A stretch of DNA of 16,005 bases from Candidatus Dormiibacterota bacterium (GCA_955652455.1 CATPBU010000159.1:1-16005); one strand, 5' to 3'. Shown: positions 6,735 to 14,554, counted from the first letter of the stretch. Numbers and translations: made by a program. Notes: generated from the sequence alone by a model not told the origin.

Positions 6735-8554
6735 ACCGCGCGCTTACGGATCTTGTTGCGCTCATCGGCGTTGAGCACGCGCTTGCGCAGCCTGATCCCC
6801 TTGGGCGTCACCTCGACCAGCTCGTCGTCCTCGATGAAGTCGAGGCTCTCCTCGAGTGACATGGTGCGAGCCGGCACCAGCCGGACGGTCGCGTCCTCGG
6901 TGGACGACCGGATATTTGTCTTCTGCTTCTGCTTGGTGACGTTGAGGTGGAGGTCGCCGGGGCGCCGATTGAGCCCGACGACCATGCCCTCATAGACAAC
7001 CGTTCCCGGGCTGATGAACGGCTGGCCGCGCTCCTGCAGCCCGAGCAGGCCGTATGCCACCGCGGTGCCCGGCTGGCTGGCGGTCAGGACACCATTGCGG
7101 GTGGTCGGCGGCAATGTGCGCCAGGGTTCCCAGCCGAGCAGGCGAGTCGACATCACCCCGGTGCCGCGGGTCAGCGTGAGGATCTGGCTGCGCAGACCGA
7201 TCAGCGCTCGGGTCGGCGCGTGATGGATGAGCCGCGCCCGACCGGCGGCGTCGGTGCGCATCGACTGCATCTGCGCGCCGCGCGAGCCGAGGGTCTCCGC
7301 GATCGCTCCCACCGCGTCCGCGTCGCAGTCGATGATGCACTCCTCGACGGGCTCGTGCCGATGGCCGTCGATGTCGCGGGTGATCACCGCCGGCCGGGAC
7401 ACCTCGAACTCATACCCCTCGCGACGCATCGTTTCGATGAGGATGGCGAGGTGCAGCTCACCGCGGCCGCTCACCTCGAAGATGTCGGCGGTGGGCCCAT
7501 CGGCGACTCGCAGCGCGACGTTGGTGAGCAATTCTCGCTCGAGGCGAGCGCGCAACTGGCGCGAGGTGCTACTGAGCGTGGCTTCGCGGCCGGACAGCGG
7601 TGACTGGTTCACGGAGAACTGCATGCGCAGTGTGGGCTCGCCCACCTCGGGTCGGGGCAGCGGCACCGGGTCGTCGGCGTCGGCCACCGTGTCACCAATG
7701 GCCACGTCAGCGAGGCCGGTGATGTAGACGATCTCGCCCGCCGCAACCTCATCGACGGGAACGCGCTGCAGCGCCTCGACCGTCAGAACCGTGTTGATGC
7801 GCTGCCGCGGTCCGACACCGCCGGCGGTGCACACCACCACCGGCTGGCCGACGCGCAGGACGCCCTTGTTGATGCGGCCCAGGGCGAGACGACCGCTGTA
7901 GTTGTCGTGGTCGAGGTTGCTGACCAGCATCTGGAAGGGCGCTTCCGGGTCGGCCGGGGGCGGCGGCACATGGGTGAGGATGGTGTCGAGCAGCGGCTCG
8001 AGGGTGGTGCCCTCTTGGTTCAGATCGGTGGTTGCCGTGCCCTCGCGGCCGTTGGTGTACACCACCGGCGCGTCGAGCTGCGAGGCGTCTGTCGCCAGCT
8101 CGAGCAGCAGGTCATGGGTGAGCTCGACGGTCTCGGCGGGACGGGCGTTGGCCCTGTCGATCTTGTTGACGACGATGATCGGGCGCAGGCCCAGTGCCAG
8201 CGCCTGGCGCAGCACAACGCGCGTCTGCGGCATTGGACCCTCGACAGCGTCGACGAGCAGCAGGCAGCCGTCGGCCATGCCGAGGACGCGCTCGACCTCG
8301 CCGCCGAAGTCGGCATGACCTGGCGTGTCGATGATGTTGAGCTTGACCCCGCGGTAGCGGATCGACGTGGTCTTGGCGAGGATGGTGATCCCCTTCTCGC
8401 GCTCGAGGTCGTTGCTGTCCATGATCAGCTCGCCCACCTGCTCGTGGGCCGCGAACACGCGCGACTGCTTGAGGAGAGCGTCAACCAGCGTCGTCTTGCC
8501 GTGGTCGACGTGGGCAACGATGGCCAGATTGCGAAGGTCGGCGCGGCGGGGCAT
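6701..8554 (-). CDS. typA: Translational GTPase TypA/BipA
   Basis: A 617-aa ribosome-associated GTPase of the EF-G-like family, about the usual TypA length. The G domain shows AHVDHGKTT (14-22), EREKGITI (51-58), DTPGH (76-80) and NKID (130-133). Next come the beta-barrel domain with [16 protein letters not shown] and the EF-G-like domains, then the TypA-specific C-terminus ([39 protein letters not shown]). TypA acts in ribosome assembly and in stress or low-temperature growth. The ATG at 8554 puts [20 protein letters not shown] in the usual position; in-frame codons to 8635 cross into the divergent promoter region. One oddity is the G5 region, which reads YTNGREG where most TypA proteins have a YxSAxxG form. 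It ends with TAG inside the zinc-finger gene. Confidence 0.96.
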   Translation of the reverse strand: MPRRADLRNLAIVAHVDHGKTTLVDALLKQSRVFAAHEQVGELIMDSNDLEREKGITILAKTTSIRYRGVKLNIIDTPGHADFGGEVERVLGMADGCLLLVDAVEGPMPQTRVVLRQALALGLRPIIVVNKIDRANARPAETVELTHDLLLELATDASQLDAPVVYTNGREGTATTDLNQEGTTLEPLLDTILTHVPPPPADPEAPFQMLVSNLDHDNYSGRLALGRINKGVLRVGQPVVVCTAGGVGPRQRINTVLTVEALQRVPVDEVAAGEIVYITGLADVAIGDTVADADDPVPLPRPEVGEPTLRMQFSVNQSPLSGREATLSSTSRQLRARLERELLTNVALRVADGPTADIFEVSGRGELHLAILIETMRREGYEFEVSRPAVITRDIDGHRHEPVEECIIDCDADAVGAIAETLGSRGAQMQSMRTDAAGRARLIHHAPTRALIGLRSQILTLTRGTGVMSTRLLGWEPWRTLPPTTRNGVLTASQPGTAVAYGLLGLQERGQPFISPGTVVYEGMVVGLNRRPGDLHLNVTKQKQKTNIRSSTEDATVRLVPARTMSLEESLDFIEDDELVEVTPKGIRLRKRVLNADERNKIRKRAVQSSSNMTSSG

Positions 8555-8626
8555 GGCGTCCTGACGGGTTGGCACGACGGCTATGGTGGCCCACTCGGTG
8601 TTGCCGACGTCCTGGCCTCTCTTCGC

Positions 8627-8632
8627 TAGCAT
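8627..8632 (+). promoter_or_regulatory. -10-like TAGCAT for a leaderless M20 peptidase mRNA
   Basis: TAGCAT ends eight bases before the ATG at 8641. TTGCCG at 8601-8606 could be a -35, but the spacer of 20 bases is long. The absence of a Shine-Dalgarno site before 8641 supports a leaderless transcript. Confidence 0.45.
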
Positions 8633-8640
8633 CACGCGAG

Positions 8641-9972
8641 ATGACTGAGATCGTCGCCGAGGTCACCGACCTGCTCCAGCGACTCATCCGCAACGGCTGC
8701 GTCAACGACGGCACGCCCAACTCCGGGCAGGAGCTGCGCAATGCGGAGCTCCTCGCGGACCACCTGCGCGCATCCGGTGTGGAGTTGACGACATTCGAGT
8801 CGCACCCTGGGCGCGCGTCACTGCTGGCTCGCGTCGAGGGCACCGATCCCTCGGCACCGACACTGATGCTGATGGGACACACGGATGTCGTACCGTTCGC
8901 GCCGGAGGGCTGGCAGCGCGATCCCCTGGGCGGCGAGCTGGTCGACGGGGTGGTGTGGGGCCGCGGCGCCATCGACATGCTCAACCTCACCGCCTCGATG
9001 GCGGTGGCGACGCGCCGGCTGGCGGCATCGGGCCGTCGCCCGCAGGGCACGCTGCTCTTCCTCGCTGTCGCCGACGAGGAGGCTGGCGGCGGTCTTGGGG
9101 CAGGCTGGTTGGTCAAGCACGCCGGCGACGCGGTGCGCAGTGACTACGTGATCACCGAGAACGGTGGCGTGCTGCAACACACGCCCGCCGGTGAGCGCGT
9201 CGGCATCACCGTCGGCGAGAAGGGCATCTGCTGGCTCCGCCTCCGCGTCCGCGGCACACCTGGGCACGGCTCGCGTCCGCTCCACGCCGACAACGCACTT
9301 CTCAAAGCCGCTGAGGTGGTGATCCGGCTGGCCAACCACCGTCCCACCGCGCACCTCACCGATGCGTGGCGCCGCTGGGTGGCCGGGATGGGCTTCGAGC
9401 CCTCAGTCGCGGCGGCGCTGGTGGATCCCTCCCACGTCTGGGAGGGCATCGAGCAGCTGCCGCGCGAGCTGGCGCCCACCGCCCACGCGCTCACCCACCT
9501 CACCGTCAGCCCCAATGTCATCCAGGGCGGCAGCAAGACCAACGTCATCCCGGGACGGGTTGAGCTCGAGGTCGATGTCCGCAAGGTGCCCGGCCAGCAC
9601 GACGAGGACGTCCTCGAGATGCTCGACACCGCCATGGGATCACTGCGCGGCGATGTCGATGTCGAGATCATCCAGCGTGACGAACCCAGCGAATCGCCGA
9701 TCGACACGCCGCTGTGGGACGCGATCAACCGCGCCGCCACCGCTGTGTACCCGGAGGCGACGTGCATCCCCTCGCTGACCACCGGAGGCACCGACGCGCG
9801 CTTCTTCCGGTCGCTCGGGGTCCCCGCCTACGGTATGGCCCTGTACAGCAGGGCGATGACGCTGGGGCAGTACAGCTCGATGTTCCACGGCAACGATGAG
9901 CGTGTCGACCAGGAGTCGCTGCGGCTCACCGTGGAGCTGTACGGCGCAGTGGCTCGCGACCTGCTCGGCTGA
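8641..9972 (+). CDS. M20-family metallopeptidase (M20/M25/M40 hydrolase)
   Basis: A 443-aa enzyme of the ArgE/DapE/carboxypeptidase G2 clan. Metal and catalytic residues are visible: MGHTDVVP (H80 ligand, D82), GRGAIDM (D112, bridging ligand), ADEEAGG (E146 catalytic base, E147 ligand), ENGG (E173) and SMFHGNDERV near the end (H416 ligand). The lid/dimerisation domain lies between about 195 and 315, with RGTPGHGSRPLHADNAL (204-220). It hydrolyses an amide bond of a peptide, N-acyl amino acid or similar compound using two zinc ions; no signal peptide is seen, so it is cytoplasmic. The ATG was chosen because the upstream frame (from 8569) lies in the divergent promoter region of typA. The 3' end converges with a transglutaminase gene across a shared hairpin. 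Being next to an amidoligase-like cluster, it could act on the same amide products; that is inference. Confidence 0.92.
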   Translation: MTEIVAEVTDLLQRLIRNGCVNDGTPNSGQELRNAELLADHLRASGVELTTFESHPGRASLLARVEGTDPSAPTLMLMGHTDVVPFAPEGWQRDPLGGELVDGVVWGRGAIDMLNLTASMAVATRRLAASGRRPQGTLLFLAVADEEAGGGLGAGWLVKHAGDAVRSDYVITENGGVLQHTPAGERVGITVGEKGICWLRLRVRGTPGHGSRPLHADNALLKAAEVVIRLANHRPTAHLTDAWRRWVAGMGFEPSVAAALVDPSHVWEGIEQLPRELAPTAHALTHLTVSPNVIQGGSKTNVIPGRVELEVDVRKVPGQHDEDVLEMLDTAMGSLRGDVDVEIIQRDEPSESPIDTPLWDAINRAATAVYPEATCIPSLTTGGTDARFFRSLGVPAYGMALYSRAMTLGQYSSMFHGNDERVDQESLRLTVELYGAVARDLLG

Positions 9973-9989
9973 CGCTCGCAGGTCAGCCG
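9966..9989. terminator. Bidirectional terminator hairpin holding both stop codons
   Basis: CGGCTGAC (9966-9973), eight-base loop, GTCAGCCG (9982-9989): a perfect 8-bp stem between two convergent genes. The M20 peptidase TGA (9970-9972) is in one arm and the transglutaminase TGA (9985-9983 on the minus strand) is in the other. No T-run follows on either side, as is common in high-GC terminators. Confidence 0.6.
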
Positions 9990-10897
9990 GCCAGGCGCAT
10001 CACGGCGACGCGCTTGCTCATGGTGAGGACGCCCGAGTGACGGGCGACGTAGGTTCCCGACACCGGGGCGACGTGCGCGTAGTCGGGTCCGACAGCGATG
10101 GTGATGTACGTCATCCCGGTGACGCGCCCATGAGTGGGGTCGAGGGAGAGAACCCGCGCGTGCCCGTCCGGAGTCGGCAGCAGCACCTCGACCCAAGCGT
10201 GCGATCCGCCGGCGCCGAGCATCTGCCCGGAGACGTACCGTGAAGGAAGGCCGAGAACCCGCATGACGGCGAGGAGCACGTGGGCAAAATCCTGGCAGAC
10301 GCCCGAGCGCTGCGCGAAAGCCTCGGCGGCGGTGGTGCGCACACCGGTGACCTCGATTGCGTAGGTCATCAACTCGAACACGCGCAGGCACGCCGCCAGC
10401 GCAAGCTCCTCACCGACCAAGCCGGTTCTGCGTAGCTCGGCGGCGAGCTGACGCAGGGCATCGTCAGCAGCGGTCAGGGGGGTCGGCTCGAGCAGCCGCG
10501 GATCAGCCAGGCATGCGGCCGCAACCAGGTGGGGTCGATCGGCGCAGCGCTCGACCACGCTCCACGAGATGAAGCTGACCTGCTCGGCGACGTAGGGGAC
10601 GTGGATGTCGACGACGTGGTTGCCAAAGTCGTCGGGGCAGCTGCGCACCCGGCCCGGCGTGGCGTCCACCACCCGCACGTGGCGCGAGACCCGACGCTGG
10701 TCTCCGTGCTGCTCGCGGGGCTGGACCATCAGGCGCTGGCGCAGGCGTCGCACCGGGCCGTCGTACGCGTAGGTGATGTGCTGGTGGATCACGTAGGCGC
10801 TGTGGCGCACCAGGCTCCAGTCGACTCCGCTGGTGTCGAGCACAGCCAGCCGGTCGGGTGTGACGGGATCGTCGTCGAACTCCAGCGGCAGCCTCAT
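9983..10897 (-). CDS. Transglutaminase-like protein with bacterial transglutaminase N-domain
   Basis: A 304-aa protein with an N-terminal beta domain (about 32-118, with HQHITYAYDGPVRRLRQRL and FGNHVVDIHVP) and a C-terminal papain-like transglutaminase core. The catalytic triad is intact: GVCQDF (C201), GSHAWVEV (H233) and LDPTHG (D253). Such bacterial proteins are thought to act as cysteine proteases or amide-forming/breaking enzymes, often next to circularly permuted ATP-grasp genes. No signal peptide is seen, so it is probably cytoplasmic. The ATG at 10897 overlaps the upstream gene's TGA as ATGA, so translation is probably coupled; in-frame upstream codons to 10948 lie inside that gene. 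It shares its fold and family with the transglutaminase at 13224-14132. Confidence 0.88.
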   Translation of the reverse strand: MRLPLEFDDDPVTPDRLAVLDTSGVDWSLVRHSAYVIHQHITYAYDGPVRRLRQRLMVQPREQHGDQRRVSRHVRVVDATPGRVRSCPDDFGNHVVDIHVPYVAEQVSFISWSVVERCADRPHLVAAACLADPRLLEPTPLTAADDALRQLAAELRRTGLVGEELALAACLRVFELMTYAIEVTGVRTTAAEAFAQRSGVCQDFAHVLLAVMRVLGLPSRYVSGQMLGAGGSHAWVEVLLPTPDGHARVLSLDPTHGRVTGMTYITIAVGPDYAHVAPVSGTYVARHSGVLTMSKRVAVMRLAG

Positions 10898-11775
10898 GCC
10901 GTGGATTCCGCGAATGTGCCGAGCACCGGTGGATCCGCACTCGACCACCGCGGCGCGTCAGCGGCTTCGGCGACGACCCGCAAGGCGGTCAAGGGAGCGA
11001 GACCGTACGTGGTCAGCATCGCGGTGTCGAGCGCATCGCGGCCACGACCGATGACGACACGACCGGTTCGTCGCTGGTTGTTGCGAGGGTCGAAGGTGTA
11101 CCAGTGCTCGCCGATGAACGCCTCGAGCCAAGCGGCGAAATCCATCGGCTCAGGGGCTGCGGGCACATCGATGTCGGGCAGGTAGCCGAAGCAGTAGCGT
11201 GCCGGGATGTTGAGGGCACGAAGGAAGGCGACGGCGAGCTGGGTGAAGTCGCGACACACACCACGCCGCTGGATATAGATGTCGGCAGCAGTGGTGTCCG
11301 GGGTGCTGGTGCCGTGGATGAACGTGATGTTGTTGTGCACCCAGTCGATCACCGCCTGGGCGCGTGACCATCCTGGCGGAGTGTCGCCGAACAGCGCCCA
11401 CGCCGTGTTGGACAGCCTGTCCGACTCGCAGTAGCGGCTTGCCAGGGTGAAATGCAATGTGTCGTCGGGGAGATCGGCGACGGCCGCCTGGGTGGCGCCG
11501 GGATCGGCGGCATCAACATCACTGCCCACGTCGACCACTGCTTGGTAGCGGATCCGGGTGTGCCCCGGGCCGAGGGTGAAGCGGGCGCCGATGTTGCCGT
11601 AGATGTCGACAAATCGGTGCAATGCGACGGACGGCTCGGTCTGCAGATCGGCGTCGGCGATGGCGAGGATCGAGTCGGGGCGGGGCTCGACCTGCAGGAC
11701 CATGGCCACCGGCCAGCTCAGGTCGTGGACGAATTCGCAGCCGACGCGAAGCCGACGGCGGGAAACGTCCGACAC
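10894..11775 (-). CDS. Transglutaminase-like protein lacking the expected catalytic His
   Basis: A 293-aa protein of a different transglutaminase-like subfamily from its neighbours, with an N-terminal beta part (RRLRVGCEFVHDLSWPVAMV at 6-25; VDIYGNIGARF at 56-66). The core has RGVCRDF with C174 and WYTFDPRNN with D229, but the segment that normally carries the His reads DFAAWLEAF (212-220), so Ala214 stands where SHAWVE-type proteins have His. H224, in GEHWYTF, is nearby. Whether Ala at this position is usual in this subfamily I cannot check. It may be inactive, use another residue, or act as a regulatory or binding subunit. The start is GTG at 11775, seven bases after a TAGACT -10, with no Shine-Dalgarno site. 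It is the first gene of a two-gene leftward operon. Confidence 0.84.
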   Translation of the reverse strand: MSDVSRRRLRVGCEFVHDLSWPVAMVLQVEPRPDSILAIADADLQTEPSVALHRFVDIYGNIGARFTLGPGHTRIRYQAVVDVGSDVDAADPGATQAAVADLPDDTLHFTLASRYCESDRLSNTAWALFGDTPPGWSRAQAVIDWVHNNITFIHGTSTPDTTAADIYIQRRGVCRDFTQLAVAFLRALNIPARYCFGYLPDIDVPAAPEPMDFAAWLEAFIGEHWYTFDPRNNQRRTGRVVIGRGRDALDTAMLTTYGLAPLTALRVVAEAADAPRWSSADPPVLGTFAESTA

Positions 11776-11782
11776 GACCTTC

Positions 11783-11788
11783 AGTCTA
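11783..11788 (-). promoter_or_regulatory. -10 element (TAGACT) for leftward transglutaminase operon
   Basis: On the minus strand, TAGACT ends seven bases before the GTG start at 11775, so the mRNA is probably leaderless. No strong -35 is present; the region where it would sit overlaps the palindrome at 11793-11807. Confidence 0.5.
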
Positions 11789-11792
11789 ACGC

Positions 11793-11807
11793 CGCCAAGG
11801 GTTGGCG
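11793..11807. promoter_or_regulatory. Palindrome CGCCAA-GGG-TTGGCG centred between divergent promoters
   Basis: A perfect 6-bp dyad with a three-base centre. It lies 4 bases from the leftward -10 and 5 bases from the rightward -10, so its centre (11800) coincides with the centre of the two promoters. This is the layout expected for an operator through which one dimeric regulator controls both gene pairs. No regulator gene is adjacent. Confidence 0.45.
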
Positions 11808-11812
11808 ACCCA

Positions 11813-11818
11813 CAATAT
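11813..11818 (+). promoter_or_regulatory. -10-like CAATAT for the ATP-grasp operon
   Basis: CAATAT, in the locally AT-rich ACAATATTG, ends five bases before the ATG at 11824. There is no Shine-Dalgarno site, which fits a leaderless transcript. Confidence 0.4.
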
Positions 11819-11823
11819 TGCGG

Positions 11824-13242
11824 ATGAAGCTACCGGACCTCCCGACGGGCGCCGACGAATGCGTCGAGCCCGATGGCCGGGCCCGCGCGTCGTACGCAGC
11901 GGTTCTCGACCAGGTCAGGGCCGCGCCGGAGGAGTTGGCCCGGATACGTCGCAGCGCGCAGGAATGGTTCGCCGAACGAGACGTCACCTTCGGCACTCCG
12001 ACCGACGGGGTGGCGCCGGTCTTTCCGTTCGACCCGATCCCACGCATCATCAGTGCCTCGGAGTGGCGCAGCATGCACCGTGCTCTCTCGCAGCGCGCCA
12101 TGGCCCTCGATGCGTTCGTCTCGGACTGCTACGGGGCTCAGCGCGCGCTGCGCCACGACGTCGTGCCCGGCCGTCTGGTGTACAGCAGCACCGGGTATCT
12201 CCGCGACATCGTCGGGGTGCGCCCGCCGCGGGCCACCTGGTGCCTGGTGTGCGGGATCGACGTGGTGCGCGTCAGCGGCGAGTTCTGTGTGCTCGAGGAC
12301 AACGTCCGCGTCCCCAGCGGCGTCGCCTACGCGCTCGAGGCTCGTCGCGCCATGGAGGAGATCGTTCCCGGATGGTTCGCCGTCAACGCGGTGCGCCGCA
12401 TCGACGAGTACACGACGCGGCTGCGGCGAATCCTCCAGCGCATCGCCCCGCGACCCTGGGAGGCGGCCATCGTGGTGCTGACCCCCGGTCCGTACAACGC
12501 TGCGTACTACGAGCACAGGCTGCTCGCCGAGGAGATGGGCGCGACGCTGGTTGAGGGGCACGAGTTGATCGTCTCGGAGGACGAGGTGTATCGCCGTGCC
12601 CCGGACGGCGGCATCCACCGTGTCGACGTGATCTATTCGCGCGTCACCAGCGAGTGGATCGATCCCCTGGTGTTCCGCAGCGAATCGATGCTGGGAGCAC
12701 CGGGCATTATCGAGGCCTGGCGTCGCGGCAACGTGGCCATCGCCAACGCGCCCGGCACCGGCGTCGCCGACGACAAGGCAATCTATCCATATGTGCCAGC
12801 GATGATTCGCTACTACCTCGGCGAAGAGCCGCTCATCAAGAACGTGCCGACGTTCGACCTGAGCGATCGAGTCCAGCGCGCGCACGTCATCGCCAACCTC
12901 GACCGCATGGTGCTCAAACCCGTCGACACCAGTGGAGGCTACGACATCCATTTCGGCAGGCTGGCCAGCGCACACGATCGGTCAGAGATCGTGCGCCGGG
13001 TCGAGGCCATGCCCCGGCACTGGCTGGCGCAGGAGGAGGTCCCGCTGAGCAAGGCGCTCTGCCTGAGCGCCGACGGCGGCCTGGAACCGCGGGCGGTCGA
13101 CCTCCGTCCGTTCGTGCTTCTCGACGAACGGCCGTGGATCTCGCCCGGTGGGCTGACCCGGGTCGCCGCCGATTCGGAGACACTGGTGGTCAACTCGTCC
13201 CAGGGCGGAGGAAGCAAGGACACATGGGTTCTGAGTCGCTGA
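11824..13242 (+). CDS. Circularly permuted ATP-grasp protein (DUF404/DUF407 type)
   Basis: This 472-aa protein matches the circularly permuted ATP-grasp family throughout: VFPFDPIPRII (66-76), VLEDNVRVPSGVAYALE (156-172), LTPGPYNAAYYEH (219-231), VDVIYSRV (267-274), GTGVADDKAIYPYVPAMIRY (311-330), YYLGEEPLI, KPVDTSGGYDI (365-375), GLEPRAVDLRPFVL (419-432) and the C-terminal SSQGGGSKDTWVL (458-470). ATP-grasp enzymes activate a carboxylate as an acyl phosphate and join it to an amine or thiol; this branch is predicted to ligate amino acids or peptides, with unknown substrate. Mycobacterial homologues, such as Rv2411c as I recall it, sit beside alpha-E and transglutaminase genes. Here no alpha-E domain is fused or adjacent. 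The ATG was chosen for the family-like N-terminus and the -10 five bases upstream. Confidence 0.9.
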   Translation: MKLPDLPTGADECVEPDGRARASYAAVLDQVRAAPEELARIRRSAQEWFAERDVTFGTPTDGVAPVFPFDPIPRIISASEWRSMHRALSQRAMALDAFVSDCYGAQRALRHDVVPGRLVYSSTGYLRDIVGVRPPRATWCLVCGIDVVRVSGEFCVLEDNVRVPSGVAYALEARRAMEEIVPGWFAVNAVRRIDEYTTRLRRILQRIAPRPWEAAIVVLTPGPYNAAYYEHRLLAEEMGATLVEGHELIVSEDEVYRRAPDGGIHRVDVIYSRVTSEWIDPLVFRSESMLGAPGIIEAWRRGNVAIANAPGTGVADDKAIYPYVPAMIRYYLGEEPLIKNVPTFDLSDRVQRAHVIANLDRMVLKPVDTSGGYDIHFGRLASAHDRSEIVRRVEAMPRHWLAQEEVPLSKALCLSADGGLEPRAVDLRPFVLLDERPWISPGGLTRVAADSETLVVNSSQGGGSKDTWVLSR

Positions 13243-14132
13243 CTTACGCGGTCTCGCACCGCACCACGCTGCGCTACACCGAGTCGGTGGCGATCTCGTT
13301 CAACGAGGTCCGGATGCGGCCGCGCGACCGTGGCTCGCAGCGGACTCTGACCTTCTCGTTGCACAGCGACCCCGCCGCCGTGCCGCGCAGCCGCGTTGAC
13401 TACTTCGGCAACTACGTGCACCGCGTCGACGTCACCAGGCCACACGACGTTCTCGAGTTCGCCATGGAGGCGGTGGTAGAGAACAGTGAACCGCGACGGC
13501 GGCGGATGCCGGCATGGATGCCGGACGTGCTAGCCAGCGACCCGCGGCTGGAGTTCGCCCTGCCCAGCCCGCGTGTTCCCATCGGCCCACTCACCGACGA
13601 CCTGTGGCGCGAGTGGAACGGCGAGGAGTGCGGCTTTGATGCCGTGCTGGCCACGGCGCAGCGCATCCCACAGGAGCTGCGCTACGTGGCCGGCGCCACG
13701 ACGGTGGAATCCAGCATCGAGGACCTCCTCGAGGGCGGAGCCGGCGTGTGCCAGGACTTCACGCACCTGTTCCTTGCAATGGTCCGCGGGGCCGGATGGC
13801 CGGCGCGCTATGTCAGCGGCTACCTCGGCCCGTCGGGCGAGGCGACCGTTTTCGAGGGCCAGTCACATGCGTGGGTGGAGCTATGCGGCGCAGACGGGCG
13901 GTGGGTCGGCATCGATCCAACCCACGGCCAGTACACGGGCCCCCACCACCTGCGCCTGGCGGTGGGCCGTGACTACGGTGATGTGGCTCCTCACCGCGGG
14001 CTGTTCTACGGCACCTCTGCGGGCGCAGCTCCCGAGGTGACGGTGCGGGTCAGCCTACTGTCGCATCAACAGGTCGAGACTGTTCAGCGCGGAGCGGCCG
14101 TTCACTGGCAGCAGCAGCAGCAACAACAGTAG
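13224..14132 (+). CDS. Transglutaminase-like protein with a C-terminal polyglutamine tail
   Basis: A 302-aa protein with the bacterial transglutaminase N-domain (about 6-88: LTYAVSHRTTLRYTESVAIS, VDYFGNYVHRVDV) and a core with an intact triad: AGVCQDF (C176), QSHAWVEL (H215) and GIDPTHGQY (D231). It ends SHQQVETVQRGAAVHW followed by seven Gln, after the point where the paralogue at 9983-10897 ends its domain. Its ATG lies inside the ATP-grasp gene (19-base overlap, different frame); GGAGGAA at 13207-13213 and AAGGA at 13215-13219 precede it, so it is probably translationally coupled to that gene. The pairing suggests that one enzyme forms and the other cuts or transfers an amide bond. Confidence 0.9.
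   Translation: MGSESLTYAVSHRTTLRYTESVAISFNEVRMRPRDRGSQRTLTFSLHSDPAAVPRSRVDYFGNYVHRVDVTRPHDVLEFAMEAVVENSEPRRRRMPAWMPDVLASDPRLEFALPSPRVPIGPLTDDLWREWNGEECGFDAVLATAQRIPQELRYVAGATTVESSIEDLLEGGAGVCQDFTHLFLAMVRGAGWPARYVSGYLGPSGEATVFEGQSHAWVELCGADGRWVGIDPTHGQYTGPHHLRLAVGRDYGDVAPHRGLFYGTSAGAAPEVTVRVSLLSHQQVETVQRGAAVHWQQQQQQQ
14109..14129 (+). repeat. CAG/CAA trinucleotide tract encoding seven Gln
   Basis: Four CAG, two CAA and one CAG codon directly before the TAG stop of the transglutaminase gene. Such a tract can change length by polymerase slippage in steps of three, which would keep the frame. Confidence 0.85.
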
Positions 14133-14166
14133 GGCAGCCGGGCCCTCGAAACACCTCCGTCTGGCG

Positions 14167-14183
14167 TTCACATCTTCCGCACA
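14167..14183 (+). promoter_or_regulatory. Possible response-regulator site (CACA half-sites 11 bases apart)
   Basis: TTCACA begins at 14167 and CCGCACA at 14177; the shared CACA is repeated with an 11-base period (14169-14172 and 14180-14183). OmpR/PhoP-type regulators often bind direct repeats on one helix face, and such a regulator is encoded at 14617-15306. The match is short and may be chance. Confidence 0.25.
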
Positions 14184-14237
14184 CGCCGCGGCCATGCTGC
14201 TGAATAGATCAACCGCCACGCTCAAAGGAGCAACGCC

Positions 14238-14549
14238 ATGCAGAACCGTCAACTTCGCGGCCTCTTCGGACTTTTCGCCATCGGCGCAGCAACCGCCGTC
14301 GGGGTAACCACCCACGACGCCGGGTTCACCGCGCTGACCTTCATCGGGGCACTGGTGGTGCCGCGCATCCTCGGCATCAGTGGCCATCACCGCCATGGTT
14401 TCGGCTGCGGCGCCGGTGAGCACCGTGGACCGGGCGGACGCGGGCAGATACGGGATCGCTTCGAACAGCGGCTCGACTCCTGGCACACACAGGCTCACGG
14501 CGGTACTCCGACCGACCCGTCCGCCTCGAGCAGCCCCGCGAGCGCTTGA
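14238..14549 (+). CDS. Small His-rich membrane protein upstream of a two-component system
   Basis: A 103-aa protein I cannot name. It has two hydrophobic segments, about 8-24 and 29-47, then GHHRHGFGCGAGEHRG (49-64), rich in Gly and His with one Cys, then an amphipathic part with DRFEQRLDSWHTQAHGG (73-89) and a Ser/Pro-rich tail. The WHxxAHG ending recalls small membrane proteins that precede OmpR-type regulators and PPWWP-type kinases in Actinobacteria (memory only). The His/Cys cluster could bind metal. AAAGGAG at 14224-14230, seven bases before the ATG, supports the start and contrasts with the leaderless neighbours. A strong hairpin 5 bases after the stop separates it from the regulator gene. 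It may be an accessory sensor of, or a target of, that system. Confidence 0.72.
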   Translation: MQNRQLRGLFGLFAIGAATAVGVTTHDAGFTALTFIGALVVPRILGISGHHRHGFGCGAGEHRGPGGRGQIRDRFEQRLDSWHTQAHGGTPTDPSASSSPASA

Positions 14550-14554
14550 CCGGG

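Noticed and set aside
7907..8629. 240-codon plus-strand open frame opposite typA
   Set aside because: It is an antisense shadow of highly conserved typA codons, with no domain.
12654..13223. In-frame upstream extension of the polyQ transglutaminase into the ATP-grasp gene
   Set aside because: The extension is an out-of-frame reading of conserved ATP-grasp sequence; the family N-domain begins right after the ATG at 13224.
14132..14147. AGGGC/GCCCT hairpin just after the polyQ transglutaminase stop
   Set aside because: Only a 5-bp stem without a T-run; too weak to call a terminator in GC-rich DNA.
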